NCBI RefSeq assembly: GCF_046546475.1
Contig: NZ_JBKGXS010000001.1
Span: 186,001-250,000 of the forward strand
Length of the DNA: 64,000 bases
Origin: Pseudonocardia phyllosphaerae
GTDB lineage: Bacteria > Actinomycetota > Actinomycetes > Mycobacteriales > Pseudonocardiaceae
Reading direction: 5' to 3'
Shown: one piece after another, positions 31,487 to 40,151 of the stretch
Layout: each line of letters begins with the position of its first letter
Position numbering within the stretch: position 1 is the first letter of the stretch
Translations under genes and position numbers: made by a program
Notes under the pieces: model-generated
The model's input: the letters and a program-made list of their open reading frames with translations, nothing else
Databases searched by the model: none
What the model was told of the DNA's origin: nothing

Positions 31487-32844
31487 GTACGGACCTGCTG
31501 GCATCCCTGTCGCACAACCCGCTCGTCAAGCAGCTGGGGCTGCCCGAGGTGCCGTCGCTGCGCCGCCACCGGCCCGGCGACCCGCTGCTCGGCGGACCCG
31601 TGCTGGTCGCGGCCGTCGGTGAGGGTCGCTTCGCGACCGCGGTCACCGCGTTCGTCGAGGAGCAGGAGCAGACCGCGCACACCGAGGTGGGCGAGGACAA
31701 GCTCTACGCCGCCGTCGTCGACCTGACCGGGGCGACGACGCTGGCCGACCTCGCCGCCGCCCAGGAGATCCTCACCCCCGCGGTGAAGAAGCTCGGGCCG
31801 TCCGGGCGGCTGCTGCTCATCGGCGCCGAGCCCGCGCAGGCCGCGGAGGTCTCGGCCGAGGCGGCCGCCGTCGCGCAGTCCCTCGACGGGCTGGTCCGCT
31901 CGATCGGCAAGGAGCTGCGCTTCGGCGCGACGGCGAACCTGCTGGTCGCCGCGGCCGACGTCACCCCGGCGGCGATCGACTCGTCGGTGCGGTTCCTGCT
32001 CTCGGCCCGCTCCGCCTACGTCGACGGCCAGGTCGTGCACGTCGGGGCTCCGGTCGGCACGCCGGCCGACCCGCCGGAGGTCGACGCCCCGGACGCCGAG
32101 GAGCGCCCGCTCGACGGCCGCGTCGCCGTCGTCACCGGGGCTGCGCGCGGCATCGGGGCCGCCATCGCCGACACCCTCGCCCGCGACGGCGCGACGATCG
32201 TCGCCGTCGACGTCCCGGCGGCCGGGCAGGGCCTGGCCGACACCGCCAACCGCACCGGCGGCACCGCGCTGCAGCTCGACATCACCGCCGACGACGCGGC
32301 CGACCGGCTGCTCGCGCACCTGGTCGAGCGGCACGGCGGCGTCGACCTCGTGGTGCACAACGCCGGCATCACCCGCGACAAGCTGCTCGCGAACATGACC
32401 CCGGACCGCTGGAACTCCGTGCTCGCGGTGAACCTCGGCGCCCAGCTCACGATCAACGAGGCGCTGCTGGCCGAGGGCTCCCCGCTGCGCGACGGCGGCC
32501 GCGTGGTCTGTGTGTCGTCGCAGTCGGGCATCGCGGGCAACCGCGGCCAGACCAACTACGCCGCGTCCAAGGCCGGCGTGATCGGGATGGTGCATGCGCT
32601 GGCCCCGCGGTTCGCCGAGCGCGGCGCGACGATCAACGCCGTCGCGCCAGGGTTCATCGAGACCGAGATGACCGCGAAGATGCCCCTCGCCACGCGGGAG
32701 GGCGGCCGCCGGGTCAACTCGCTCAAGCAGGGCGGGCTGCCGGTCGACGTCGCCGAGGCCATCGGCTGGTTCGGGCGCGCCGAGTCCGGCGGGCTCAACG
32801 GCCAGGTCGTGCGGGTCTGCGGCCAGTCCATGCTGGGGGCCTGA
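31483..32844 (+). CDS. fabG: High-molecular-weight 3-oxoacyl reductase (FabG4-like)
   Basis: The 453-residue protein is longer than a normal FabG (about 245). Its N-terminal half is a degenerate Rossmann-like domain, and a complete SDR domain begins near residue 205: VAVVTGAARGIGAAIADTLA, VHNAGITRDKLLANM, VVCVSSQSGIAGNRGQTNYA and the YAASKAGV motif with the catalytic Tyr and Lys. This two-domain form is the FabG4 type, known in mycobacteria to reduce 3-ketoacyl-CoA with NADH. It is translationally coupled to the upstream thiolase by a 4-bp overlap and ends 1 bp before the hydratase start. Confidence 0.92.
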   Translation: MSTDLLASLSHNPLVKQLGLPEVPSLRRHRPGDPLLGGPVLVAAVGEGRFATAVTAFVEEQEQTAHTEVGEDKLYAAVVDLTGATTLADLAAAQEILTPAVKKLGPSGRLLLIGAEPAQAAEVSAEAAAVAQSLDGLVRSIGKELRFGATANLLVAAADVTPAAIDSSVRFLLSARSAYVDGQVVHVGAPVGTPADPPEVDAPDAEERPLDGRVAVVTGAARGIGAAIADTLARDGATIVAVDVPAAGQGLADTANRTGGTALQLDITADDAADRLLAHLVERHGGVDLVVHNAGITRDKLLANMTPDRWNSVLAVNLGAQLTINEALLAEGSPLRDGGRVVCVSSQSGIAGNRGQTNYAASKAGVIGMVHALAPRFAERGATINAVAPGFIETEMTAKMPLATREGGRRVNSLKQGGLPVDVAEAIGWFGRAESGGLNGQVVRVCGQSMLGA

Positions 32845-32845
32845 C

Positions 32846-33721
32846 GTGGCCGTGAACGAGCTGACCGGGCCGCCGTCGCTGGGCCCGCTCTACGCCTCCG
32901 CCGCAGCAGGCGCGGTGTGGCCGGGCCGGGCACGGGCCCTGCCCGACACCGAGATCGTCCGGCGCGGGGTGACCGTCGACCCCGCCCACCTGGCCGACTA
33001 CGCTCGGGTCTGCGGCTTCCGCGTCACCGACGCACTGCCGCTGACCTACCCGCACGTGCTGACGTTCCCGCTGCAGGTCGTGCTGATGGCCGACCGGTCG
33101 TTCCCGCTGCCGCTGCCCGGGATGGTGCACCTGGCCAACCGGATCACCGCGCACCGGCCGATCTCGCCGTCGGAGACGCTCGACGTGCACGTGCGCGCCG
33201 ACCGGTTCACCGCGAACGCCAAGGGTGCGCAGGTGGACCTGATCGGCGTCGTCGAGTCGGACGGGGAGGTCGTCTGGGAGGGCCGCTCGACCTACCTCTC
33301 GCGCGGCGCACCCGCCCCCGTGGTGAAGTCCACCGAGGACTACGACGAGGACATCCTCGCCCCCGAGGCGCCGTCCGGGACCCCGAACGCGATCTGGCGG
33401 GTGCCCGGTGACCAGGGCAGGCGCTACGCCGGGGTCAGCGGCGACGTGAACCCGATCCACCTGCACCCGTGGACGGCGAAGGCGATGGGGTTCCCCCGTG
33501 CCGTCGCGCACGGCATGTGGACCGCGGCGCACGCGCTGGCCGCGCTGGAGGGCCGGGTACCCGACGCCGCGACCTACGACGTGGTGTTCCGCAAGCCCGT
33601 CCTGCTCCCGGCCACCGTCGGGCTGGTGACCGCCCGCGACGGGAACGACGCGTGGCGGTTCGCCGTCCGCGGCGTCAAGGACCCGGAAAAGCTGCACCTG
33701 ATCGGCCGCGTGCAGGGATAG
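32846..33721 (+). CDS. MaoC-like (R)-specific enoyl-CoA hydratase (HtdX-like)
   Basis: The 291-residue protein has two hot-dog domains. The hydratase motif lies in the C-terminal one: YAGVSGDVNPIHLHPWTAKA then GFPRAVAHGMWT, with the catalytic Asp and His of the D-x-N-P-x-H pattern. Together with the reductase and thiolase it completes a (3R)-hydroxyacyl-CoA cycle. The family includes mycobacterial HtdX. A GTG start one base after the reductase stop shows one transcription unit. A strong hairpin at 33735-33768 probably ends the transcript. Confidence 0.9.
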   Translation: MAVNELTGPPSLGPLYASAAAGAVWPGRARALPDTEIVRRGVTVDPAHLADYARVCGFRVTDALPLTYPHVLTFPLQVVLMADRSFPLPLPGMVHLANRITAHRPISPSETLDVHVRADRFTANAKGAQVDLIGVVESDGEVVWEGRSTYLSRGAPAPVVKSTEDYDEDILAPEAPSGTPNAIWRVPGDQGRRYAGVSGDVNPIHLHPWTAKAMGFPRAVAHGMWTAAHALAALEGRVPDAATYDVVFRKPVLLPATVGLVTARDGNDAWRFAVRGVKDPEKLHLIGRVQG

Positions 33722-33734
33722 AACGGACCTCGCC

Positions 33735-33768
33735 CCCGGCCGGACGGGCCGCCTCCCGCCCGGCCGGG
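33735..33768 (+). terminator. Hairpin terminator after the thiolase operon
   Basis: A 9-bp stem (CCCGGCCGG at 33735-33743 with CCGGCCGGG at 33760-33768) starts 13 bp after the hydratase stop and is followed by a short T-containing stretch (GGTTCTT). The loop contains a further GGGC/GCCC pairing option. Confidence 0.65.
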
Positions 33769-33779
33769 TGGTTCTTGAT

Positions 33780-33825
33780 CGGTCCACGGACCGGAAAAGG
33801 AACCGCAGCACGATGACGCGCGTCA
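33780..33825. promoter_or_regulatory. Two palindromes upstream of the 32-codon peptide gene
   Basis: CGGTCC-(AC)-GGACCG at 33780-33793 and the perfect 12-bp palindrome TGACGCGCGTCA at 33814-33825 lie 48-93 bp before the ATG at 33873. Both look like regulator sites, the second is of the size and symmetry of a GntR or CRP-like half-site pair. Their closeness suggests a controlled promoter for the peptide gene. Confidence 0.5.
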
Positions 33826-33872
33826 CCTGAGCGTCCACCATTCGTCATCTGCTGCACGCGAGGAGGTCAGTC

Positions 33873-33971
33873 ATGAACGCCACCGACACCATCACCCGGT
33901 CCGCGGACTCGTCCGCGGACACCGACACCCGGGACGACGAGGAGACACACATCGTCCGCGGGCTCGACTGA
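33873..33971 (+). CDS. 32-residue acidic peptide with very strong ribosome site
   Basis: The ATG at 33873 follows AGGAGGT with a 5-nt spacer, the best ribosome site in the window. The product is 32 residues, rich in Thr, Asp and Ser, with an acidic middle (DTRDDEETH) and the C-terminus ETHIVRGLD. There is no cysteine, no hydrophobic segment and no signal peptide, so it is not a membrane peptide or leader of secretion. It lies between the hydratase operon and an aminotransferase, with two palindromes upstream and 140 bp downstream to the next gene. I do not recognise it. It could be a modified-peptide precursor, a small regulator or a leader peptide; no modifying enzyme gene is adjacent. Confidence 0.5.
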   Translation: MNATDTITRSADSSADTDTRDDEETHIVRGLD

Positions 33972-34111
33972 ACACCGGGCACGGCACACGTCCCGGGGCC
34001 GTGGGATCCGTCGGCCGCCGGTGACGCACGGGCTGCGCGCGGGCCTCGACCAGGCCTGCGCCCGCCCCGCGCCCGCTGCTCCACGGGGGCCGACTGGCTA
34101 GGGTCGCGAGC

Positions 34112-35272
34112 ATGCTGGTCGAGCGCATGCGCCCCTTCACCTCGACGATCTTCACCGAGATCTCGCGGCTCGCCGCCGAGACCGGGGCGATCAACCTCGG
34201 GCAGGGCTTCCCGGACACCGACGGCCCCGCCTCGCTGCTCGTCGACGCGGCCGCGAACATCACCGAGTACGGCCGCAACCAGTACCCGCCCGGCCCGGGC
34301 GTCCCCGCGCTGCGCGAGGCCGTCGCCGAGCACCAGCGCCGGTTCCACGGCCTGACCGTCGACCCGGCCGACGTCGTGATCACCACCGGCGCCACCGAGG
34401 CGATCTCCGCGACGCTGCTGGGGCTCTGCGGCCCCGGCGACGAGGTCGTCACCTTCGAGCCGACCTACGACTCCTACGCCGCGGCCACCGCACTGGCCGG
34501 CGCCACCCTGCGCACGGTGCCGCTGCGCGCGCCGGACTTCACCTTCGACGACGACGAGCTCGCCGCCGCCTTCTCCGGCCGCACGAAGGTCGTGCTGGTC
34601 AACACCCCGCACAACCCGACCGGTGCGGTGTTCACCCGCGAGCAGCTGCTGCGCATCGGCGAGCTCGCCGTCGCCCACGACGCGGTGATCGTGACCGACG
34701 AGGTCTACGAGCACATGACCTTCGACGGCGCCGAGCACGTCCCGATGGCGAGCCTGCCCGGCCTCGCCGACCGCACGCTCACGATCTCCTCGGCAGGCAA
34801 GACGTTCTCGGTGACCGGCTGGAAGGTCGGCTGGGTGCACGGCCCGCCGCACCTGGTCGAGGCTCCGCGGGCGGTCAAGCAGTTCCTCACCTTCCACGGC
34901 GGTGCGCCACTGCAGCCGGCCGTCGCGAACGCGCTCGCGCTGCCCGACTCGTTCTACGAGACCGTCACCGCGGACCTGACCCGCAAGCGCGACCTGCTGT
35001 CGGCGGGGCTGCGCGCGGCCGGGTTCGACGTGCTCACCCCGCGCGGCACCTACTTCGTGGTGGCCGACCCGCGCCCGCTCGGCCACGACGACGGCGTCGA
35101 GCTGGCCTGGAAGCTGCCCGAGCTGTGCGGGGTGGCGGCGGTCCCGGTGTCGGTGTTCTGCAGCTCCGAGTCCGGCGCCGCGGCGACCCGGCCGCTGGTG
35201 CGCTTCGCGTTCTGCAAGCGCGACGACGTGCTGCGCGAGGCCACCGAGCGGCTGGCGGGCCTGCGGGCATGA
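34112..35272 (+). CDS. PLP-dependent aminotransferase, DapC / kynurenine aminotransferase type
   Basis: The 386-residue fold type I aminotransferase starts at an ATG 7 nt after a TAGGGT hexamer (34099-34104), so it is probably leaderless. Signatures: INLGQGFPDTDGP, TTGATEAI, VNTPHNPTG, VTDEVYEHMTFDG and the PLP lysine Lys230 in SSAGKTFSVTGWKVGW. This subgroup covers N-succinyldiaminopimelate aminotransferase (DapC, lysine and peptidoglycan synthesis) and kynurenine/glutamine transaminases; sequence alone does not separate them. It stands as a single gene convergent on a membrane protein. Confidence 0.88.
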   Translation: MLVERMRPFTSTIFTEISRLAAETGAINLGQGFPDTDGPASLLVDAAANITEYGRNQYPPGPGVPALREAVAEHQRRFHGLTVDPADVVITTGATEAISATLLGLCGPGDEVVTFEPTYDSYAAATALAGATLRTVPLRAPDFTFDDDELAAAFSGRTKVVLVNTPHNPTGAVFTREQLLRIGELAVAHDAVIVTDEVYEHMTFDGAEHVPMASLPGLADRTLTISSAGKTFSVTGWKVGWVHGPPHLVEAPRAVKQFLTFHGGAPLQPAVANALALPDSFYETVTADLTRKRDLLSAGLRAAGFDVLTPRGTYFVVADPRPLGHDDGVELAWKLPELCGVAAVPVSVFCSSESGAAATRPLVRFAFCKRDDVLREATERLAGLRA

Positions 35273-35335
35273 GCGGGGCGGAGTCGTGCAACGGGACCTG
35301 GAGACGCTGAAGGCCCTGGTCGAGGACCGGCCGGG

Positions 35336-36064
35336 TCACCGCGCCGCGCGGACCGTCCGCTTCATGGCGACCACCAGCAGCAGCGACAGCCCCATCCAGA
35401 CGACCACGGACTGCGCGCTCAGCAGCGGCATCGCGACCGCCACCGGCAGCGTGTAGGCCAGCGTGATCCGCAGCGCGGTCTCGGCGGCCATCACCAGCGC
35501 GCCGATCACGGTGGCCCGGCGGACCACCCGGCGGAAAGCGGGGTTGGTCTCCCACTGGTGAACCATCCGCGCCGGGATCTCCGGGTCCCGGGCGCCGGCG
35601 AACAGCCGCATCACGTGGAACAGCAGCGGGCGCCGCCCGATCACCAGCGACCCGGCGAGCAGCACGCCGAACACGATGCTCTGCAGCGCGTCGCGGGCGA
35701 CGGCGAACCGCGGGTCCCCGGAGATCAGCGACGTCGCCAGCCCGATCCCGATCGTGACCAGCACGAACGCGCCGATCCCGTTCAGCTTCCGGGACCGGAC
35801 CGCCTGCCAGGCGACGTTCAGGGCCGGCGGGATCGCGGAGAACGCCAGCGCGGCGACGTCGGAGACGCCGTGCGCGGACAGCGTGGCGTAGACGGCGTAG
35901 GGCAGGGCCGCGTCGATCAGCAGCGACGGGCCGGCGCTCCGCAGGAACGTGCGGAACGCGGTACCCCGCCCCGGCGCCCCCGTGGTGCGCGGTGCGGGCG
36001 CGTCGGTGGCGGCGGCGGTGTCGTCGGCGGTGTCGCTGCTCTGCGGTGTCGCTACGGCCTGCAT
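35336..36064 (-). CDS. VC0807-family integral membrane protein
   Basis: The 242-residue protein has a low-complexity N-terminus and about six membrane segments (LLIDAALPYAVYATL, VAALAFSAIPPALNVAW, IGAFVLVTIGIGLATSLI, SIVFGVLLAGSLVIG, ATVIGALVMAAETALRITL, PLLSAQSVVVWMGLSLLLVV). The PLLFH and RMVHQWETNPAFRRVVR loops fit the VC0807 / septation-protein-A-like family, whose function is unknown. It converges on the aminotransferase gene, and the 64-bp gap between them shows only a short GTG-started fragment that I do not accept as a gene. Confidence 0.72.
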   Translation of the reverse strand: MQAVATPQSSDTADDTAAATDAPAPRTTGAPGRGTAFRTFLRSAGPSLLIDAALPYAVYATLSAHGVSDVAALAFSAIPPALNVAWQAVRSRKLNGIGAFVLVTIGIGLATSLISGDPRFAVARDALQSIVFGVLLAGSLVIGRRPLLFHVMRLFAGARDPEIPARMVHQWETNPAFRRVVRRATVIGALVMAAETALRITLAYTLPVAVAMPLLSAQSVVVWMGLSLLLVVAMKRTVRAAR

Positions 36065-36237
36065 CGCGGGTCCCCTCCCGGCGGTCCGGACGCGGTGCCC
36101 GGAGCTGTCCCCAGAGTCGCGCCCGGACGGGGCCGGGGAATCAACCTGCGGGTCCAGCCCGGGTGGAACCTCGGCTCACCCGGTTCTCTCCCGTGTCCCG
36201 GCGGCACCATCACCCTTCCGGCCTAGTATCGATGGTC

Positions 36238-37797
36238 ATGACGGCGGAGCGGGCGACGAAGCGGCGCCGGGCGGTCATCGGCTGGCCGGTCCGGCTGCTG
36301 CTCGCCGCCCTGGTCGTCGGCGCGAACGTCGTCGGTGCCGCGGTCGTGCTCGTCGTCGCCGGGTTCGTCCTGCCCCGCGAGCAGCTGCCCGACCCGGCCG
36401 GGATCCGGCTGATGAACCTGTACTGGGTGTGCGGGTACCTGCTCGTCGTCGTCCCGCTCGGGATCCTGTTCGGACGGCGCCGGTTCATGGTGCGCCGTCG
36501 CGCGTCGAACCCCGAGGCCGTCGAACGACGCCTGGTGCTGCGCGGCCCCATGCGGATCACCCAGATCGTCGCCGTGCTGTGGGCGCTGGCGGTCGTCCTG
36601 TTCACCCTGCTCGACCTGCGGTGGTCCGGCCGGCTGGCGTTCTCCGTCGGCGCGTCGACCGTGATCGGCGGGATCACGACGTGCGCGATGACCTACCTGC
36701 TGGTCGAGCGGATCCTGCGCCGCGCCGCGGCCCGCGTGCTGTCCGGGGAGCCGCCGCACCGCCGCAGGCTCGTCACCGGGGTGATGGTCCGCTCGCTGGG
36801 GTTCTGGGCGCTGGGCACCGCGGTGCCGGTCGCCGGGATCATGCTTGCCGGTCTCGTCGCGCTGATCTTCCGGGACAGCTCGCCGACGCAGCTCGCGGTG
36901 ACGATGCTGGCGCTCGGCGGCGTCGCGATCGCCACCGGGCTGCTGGCCACCGGCGGTGCGGCCCGCGCCATCGCCGACCCGGTGCTCGCCGTGCGCCGGG
37001 CGCTGGCCCGGGTGCAGGACGGCGACTTCGACGTCCGCGTCCCGGTCTACGACAACACCGAGCTCGGGCAGCTCCAGGCCGGGGTGAACGGCATGGTCGA
37101 GGGGCTGCAGGAACGCGAGCGGATCCGGGACCTGTTCGGCCGCCACGTCGGCCGCGACGTCGCCGAGGCCGCCGCGGCCCGCACCGGTGACATCCGGCTC
37201 GGCGGCGAGGTACGCCGGGTCGCGGTGCTGTTCGTCGACCTCTCCGGCTCGACGTCGATGGCGGTCCGGCGCCCCGCCGAGGAGGTCGTCGCGGTGCTCA
37301 ACCGGTTCTTCGGCGTCGTCGTCGAGTGCGTCGAGCAGGCCGGCGGCTGGATCAACAAGTTCGAGGGCGACGCGGCGCTGGCCGTGTTCGGCGCCCCCAC
37401 CGACCTCGACGACGCCCCCGGCGCCGCGCTGGCCGCCGCCCGCACCCTGGGCCGCCGGCTCGCCGCGGAGATGCCGGAGATCGAGGCCGGGATCGGCGTC
37501 TCGGCCGGCGACGCCGTCGCCGGCAACGTCGGCGACCCGCGCCGCTACGAGTACACGGTGATCGGTGACCCGGTGAACGAGGCCGCCCGGCTCACCGAGC
37601 TGGCCAAGACCGTGCCCGGCGGGGTCGTCGCGGCCCGCCGCGCCGTCGACGCCGCGGGGGCCGAGGCCGGTCACTGGCGCGACGACCGGACCGTCCCGCT
37701 GCGCGGGCGCGACGAGCCGACCGGTACCTGCGTCCCGGCCGGCGACGGCAGCGGCGACGAGCACGAGCAGGAACAGTCACCGCTGACCGCCCCGTGA
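36238..37797 (+). CDS. Class III adenylate cyclase with HAMP domain, Rv1318c-like
   Basis: The 519-residue protein has about six membrane segments, then a HAMP domain (AIADPVLAVRRALARVQDGD then FDVRVPV) and a C-terminal class III cyclase domain. The catalytic residues are present: metal-binding Asp in VLFVDLSGSTSM, substrate Lys and second Asp in NKFEGDAALAVFG, and the Asn-Arg pair in GDPVNEAARL. Thus it should be active and make cAMP, with membrane state as input, as for the mycobacterial Rv1318c/Rv3645 group. A TAGTAT hexamer (36224-36229) ends 8 nt before the ATG at 36238, so I prefer it to the ATG at 36232. Confidence 0.9.
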   Translation: MTAERATKRRRAVIGWPVRLLLAALVVGANVVGAAVVLVVAGFVLPREQLPDPAGIRLMNLYWVCGYLLVVVPLGILFGRRRFMVRRRASNPEAVERRLVLRGPMRITQIVAVLWALAVVLFTLLDLRWSGRLAFSVGASTVIGGITTCAMTYLLVERILRRAAARVLSGEPPHRRRLVTGVMVRSLGFWALGTAVPVAGIMLAGLVALIFRDSSPTQLAVTMLALGGVAIATGLLATGGAARAIADPVLAVRRALARVQDGDFDVRVPVYDNTELGQLQAGVNGMVEGLQERERIRDLFGRHVGRDVAEAAAARTGDIRLGGEVRRVAVLFVDLSGSTSMAVRRPAEEVVAVLNRFFGVVVECVEQAGGWINKFEGDAALAVFGAPTDLDDAPGAALAAARTLGRRLAAEMPEIEAGIGVSAGDAVAGNVGDPRRYEYTVIGDPVNEAARLTELAKTVPGGVVAARRAVDAAGAEAGHWRDDRTVPLRGRDEPTGTCVPAGDGSGDEHEQEQSPLTAP

Positions 37798-37831
37798 CGT
37801 CCACCGCCCGGTTCGGGCAGTATCGGCGGCC

Positions 37832-39448
37832 ATGAGCAGCGTCGCTTCGTCCTTCAGCGCCCCGACCGCGGAGAAGATCACCCGCGCCCGTCGTCACGCG
37901 CTCGGGGACCTGTTGCACCGCACGGCGATCCGCTACCCGGGCAAGCTCGCGATCGTCGACGGCGACACCCGCTGGACCTTCGCCGAGCTCGACGCCTCGG
38001 TGAACCGATGCGCCGCCGCGCTCACCGAGCAGGGCCTCGGGAAGGGCGACCGGCTGGCGCTGCTCTCGCACAACTGCCACCAGTTCGCGGTGGTGGTGTT
38101 CGCGACGGCGCGGCTCGGCGTCGTCCTCGTCCCGATCAACTTCATGCTCGGTGCGGAGGAGGTCGCCTACATCCTCGACCACTCCCGGGCGACGGCGTTC
38201 GTCGTCGAGGACGCGCTGGCCGGGACCGCGGAGAAGGCGCTGGAGCACGCGTCGCACCGGGCGCCGGTGCGCGCCCGGATCGGGCTCGGCGGCGGCGAGG
38301 CCACCGGGGACTGGGCGGACCTGGACTCCTGGATCGGCGGTGACGGCGACCCGGGGCAGCCGGACGTCGACGTCGCCGACGACGACCCGATCCGGCTCAT
38401 GTACACCTCGGGCACCGAGTCACGCCCCAAGGGCGTCATGCTGCCGAGCCGCTCACTGATCACCCAGTACGTGTCCTGCATCGTCGACGGCGGGATGGAG
38501 CACGACGACGTCGACCTGCACTCGCTGCCGATGTACCACTGCGCGCAGCTGGACTGCTTCCTCTGCATCGACGTCTACCTGGGCGCGACCAGCATCGTCC
38601 TGCCCTCGCCGGACCCGGCGCGGCTGCTGGAGACGATCGAGCGGGAGAAGGTCACCAAGCTGTTCTGCCCGCCGACGGTGTGGATCTCGCTGCTGCGCCA
38701 CCCCGACCTCGGCACCCGCGACCTGTCCAGCCTGCGCAAGGGCTACTACGGCGCCGCGGCCATGCCCGTCGAGGTACTGCACGAGCTGTCCCGGCGGCTG
38801 CCGGACGTGCGGCTCTGGAACTTCTACGGCCAGACCGAGACCTCCCCGCTGGCCACGCTGCTCCCGCCGGACGAGCAGCTCGCGCACGCCGGCTCCGCGG
38901 GGCGGGCGTCGCTGAACGTCGAGACCCGTGTCGTCGACGAGAACGACGAGCAGCTCCCGCCCGGCGAGGTCGGCGAGATCGTGCACCGCGGCCCGCACAT
39001 CACGCTCGGCTACTACCTCGACGAGGACAAGACCGCCGAGACGTTCCGCAACGGCTGGTTCCACTCCGGCGACCTGGGTGTGCTGGACGCCGATGGCTAC
39101 CTCTCGGTCGTCGACCGCAAGAAGGACATGATCAAGACCGGCGGGGAGAACGTCGCCTCCCGCGAGGTCGAGGAGGCGCTCTACCTGCTCGACGGCGTCG
39201 CGGAGGTCGCGGTCTTCGGTGTCAGCCACCCGCACTGGATCGAGGCGGTGACCGCGGTCGTCGTACCGAAGCAGGGCGGGACGCTCACCGAGGAGCAGGT
39301 GCACGCGCACGCCCGCGAGCGCCTGGCCGGTTACAAGCGGCCCAAGTACGTGGTCTTCGCCGACGCCCTGCCGAAGAACCCCTCGGGCAAGATCCTCAAG
39401 CGGGAGCTGCGGACCGAGCACGCCGGCCTCGCCGCCCGGGACGCGTGA
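37832..39448 (+). CDS. Acyl-CoA synthetase (FadD-type AMP-forming ligase)
   Basis: The 538-residue enzyme activates a fatty acid to acyl-CoA through an acyl-adenylate. The P-loop is MYTSGTESRPKGVM, the second motif is YGQTETSPLA, the SGDLG motif is FHSGDLGVLD, and the C-terminal lysine for adenylation is in NPSGKILKREL with GYKRPKYVVF before it. Substrate length cannot be told. The ATG is 8 nt after a CAGTAT hexamer, which fits a leaderless mRNA. It is an isolated gene that ends 10 bp from the convergent SIMPL gene. Confidence 0.92.
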   Translation: MSSVASSFSAPTAEKITRARRHALGDLLHRTAIRYPGKLAIVDGDTRWTFAELDASVNRCAAALTEQGLGKGDRLALLSHNCHQFAVVVFATARLGVVLVPINFMLGAEEVAYILDHSRATAFVVEDALAGTAEKALEHASHRAPVRARIGLGGGEATGDWADLDSWIGGDGDPGQPDVDVADDDPIRLMYTSGTESRPKGVMLPSRSLITQYVSCIVDGGMEHDDVDLHSLPMYHCAQLDCFLCIDVYLGATSIVLPSPDPARLLETIEREKVTKLFCPPTVWISLLRHPDLGTRDLSSLRKGYYGAAAMPVEVLHELSRRLPDVRLWNFYGQTETSPLATLLPPDEQLAHAGSAGRASLNVETRVVDENDEQLPPGEVGEIVHRGPHITLGYYLDEDKTAETFRNGWFHSGDLGVLDADGYLSVVDRKKDMIKTGGENVASREVEEALYLLDGVAEVAVFGVSHPHWIEAVTAVVVPKQGGTLTEEQVHAHARERLAGYKRPKYVVFADALPKNPSGKILKRELRTEHAGLAARDA

Positions 39449-39458
39449 GGCCGCCCGG

Positions 39459-40151
39459 TCAGGGCCCGGGCACCACGAACTCGGCCTCCACCTCGGCGTG
39501 GACCGTGATGTCGTCCGGGGTGAGCAGCGGGCCGAGACCCTCGGGTTCGGCCGGCGCGGCCATCGCCCGCGCCGCGACGGCCCGGGTGCCGGGGCGCCCG
39601 AGCAGGCCGGTGTCGGCGACCGAGCGGGGTGCCACCGGGCCCAGGCCGAGCGCGTCGGCGTAGTCCTGGGCGCGTTGCACGGCCTCGCGCAGTGCGTCCT
39701 GCCGGGCGGCCCGCTCGGCCTCGCGGCGGTGCTCACGCGACAGGTCCCAGCCGATGCCCTGGACCTGGGCGTGCGGGCCCAGCCCGGAGATCCAGGTACC
39801 GAGCCGGGTGACGTCGTCGAACTCGACCGACACCGACACCGACGCGTGGAACACCGGCGGCTGCGGGCGTCCCTCGTGCCGGGGCTGCTCGACCCGGCTG
39901 CGGACCTGCTCGACTACGTAGTGGCGCACCGGGCCGTCGTCCGGGTCGTGCAGCGCCCGGACCCCGTCGACCAGTGCGGCGCAGGCGGTCTGCACCTCGG
40001 CGCGCACCGGGTCCGGCTCCGGGCCCTGCGCGGCGACGAGTACCTGCGCGGTGCCGCGCTCGGCGGGCAGCTCCTGCTCGTGCCTGCCGCGCACCCGGAT
40101 CACCACCGGCTCGCCGGGGGTCGCCGCACTGCTCACGTCGGCACCGGTCAC
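39459..40151 (-). CDS. SIMPL (DUF541) domain protein
   Basis: The 230-residue protein begins with IRVRGRHEQELPAERGTAQV and ends TPDDITVHAEVEAEFVVPGP, with the helical middle QDALREAVQRAQDYADALG typical of the SIMPL/DUF541 beta-alpha fold. No signal peptide is visible, unlike many SIMPL proteins that are periplasmic. The GTG at 40151 overlaps the stop of the prolyl oligopeptidase gene (GTGA), so the two are translationally coupled. Function unknown; the fold is thought to bind partner proteins. Confidence 0.78.
   Translation of the reverse strand: MTGADVSSAATPGEPVVIRVRGRHEQELPAERGTAQVLVAAQGPEPDPVRAEVQTACAALVDGVRALHDPDDGPVRHYVVEQVRSRVEQPRHEGRPQPPVFHASVSVSVEFDDVTRLGTWISGLGPHAQVQGIGWDLSREHRREAERAARQDALREAVQRAQDYADALGLGPVAPRSVADTGLLGRPGTRAVAARAMAAPAEPEGLGPLLTPDDITVHAEVEAEFVVPGP

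Noticed and set aside
35273..35336. Short GTG-started reading (VQRDLETLKALVEDRPGHR) between the aminotransferase and the membrane protein
   Set aside because: The ribosome site is too close to the GTG, the frame continues into the antisense of the next gene, and nothing supports a conserved product; it may be a gene remnant.
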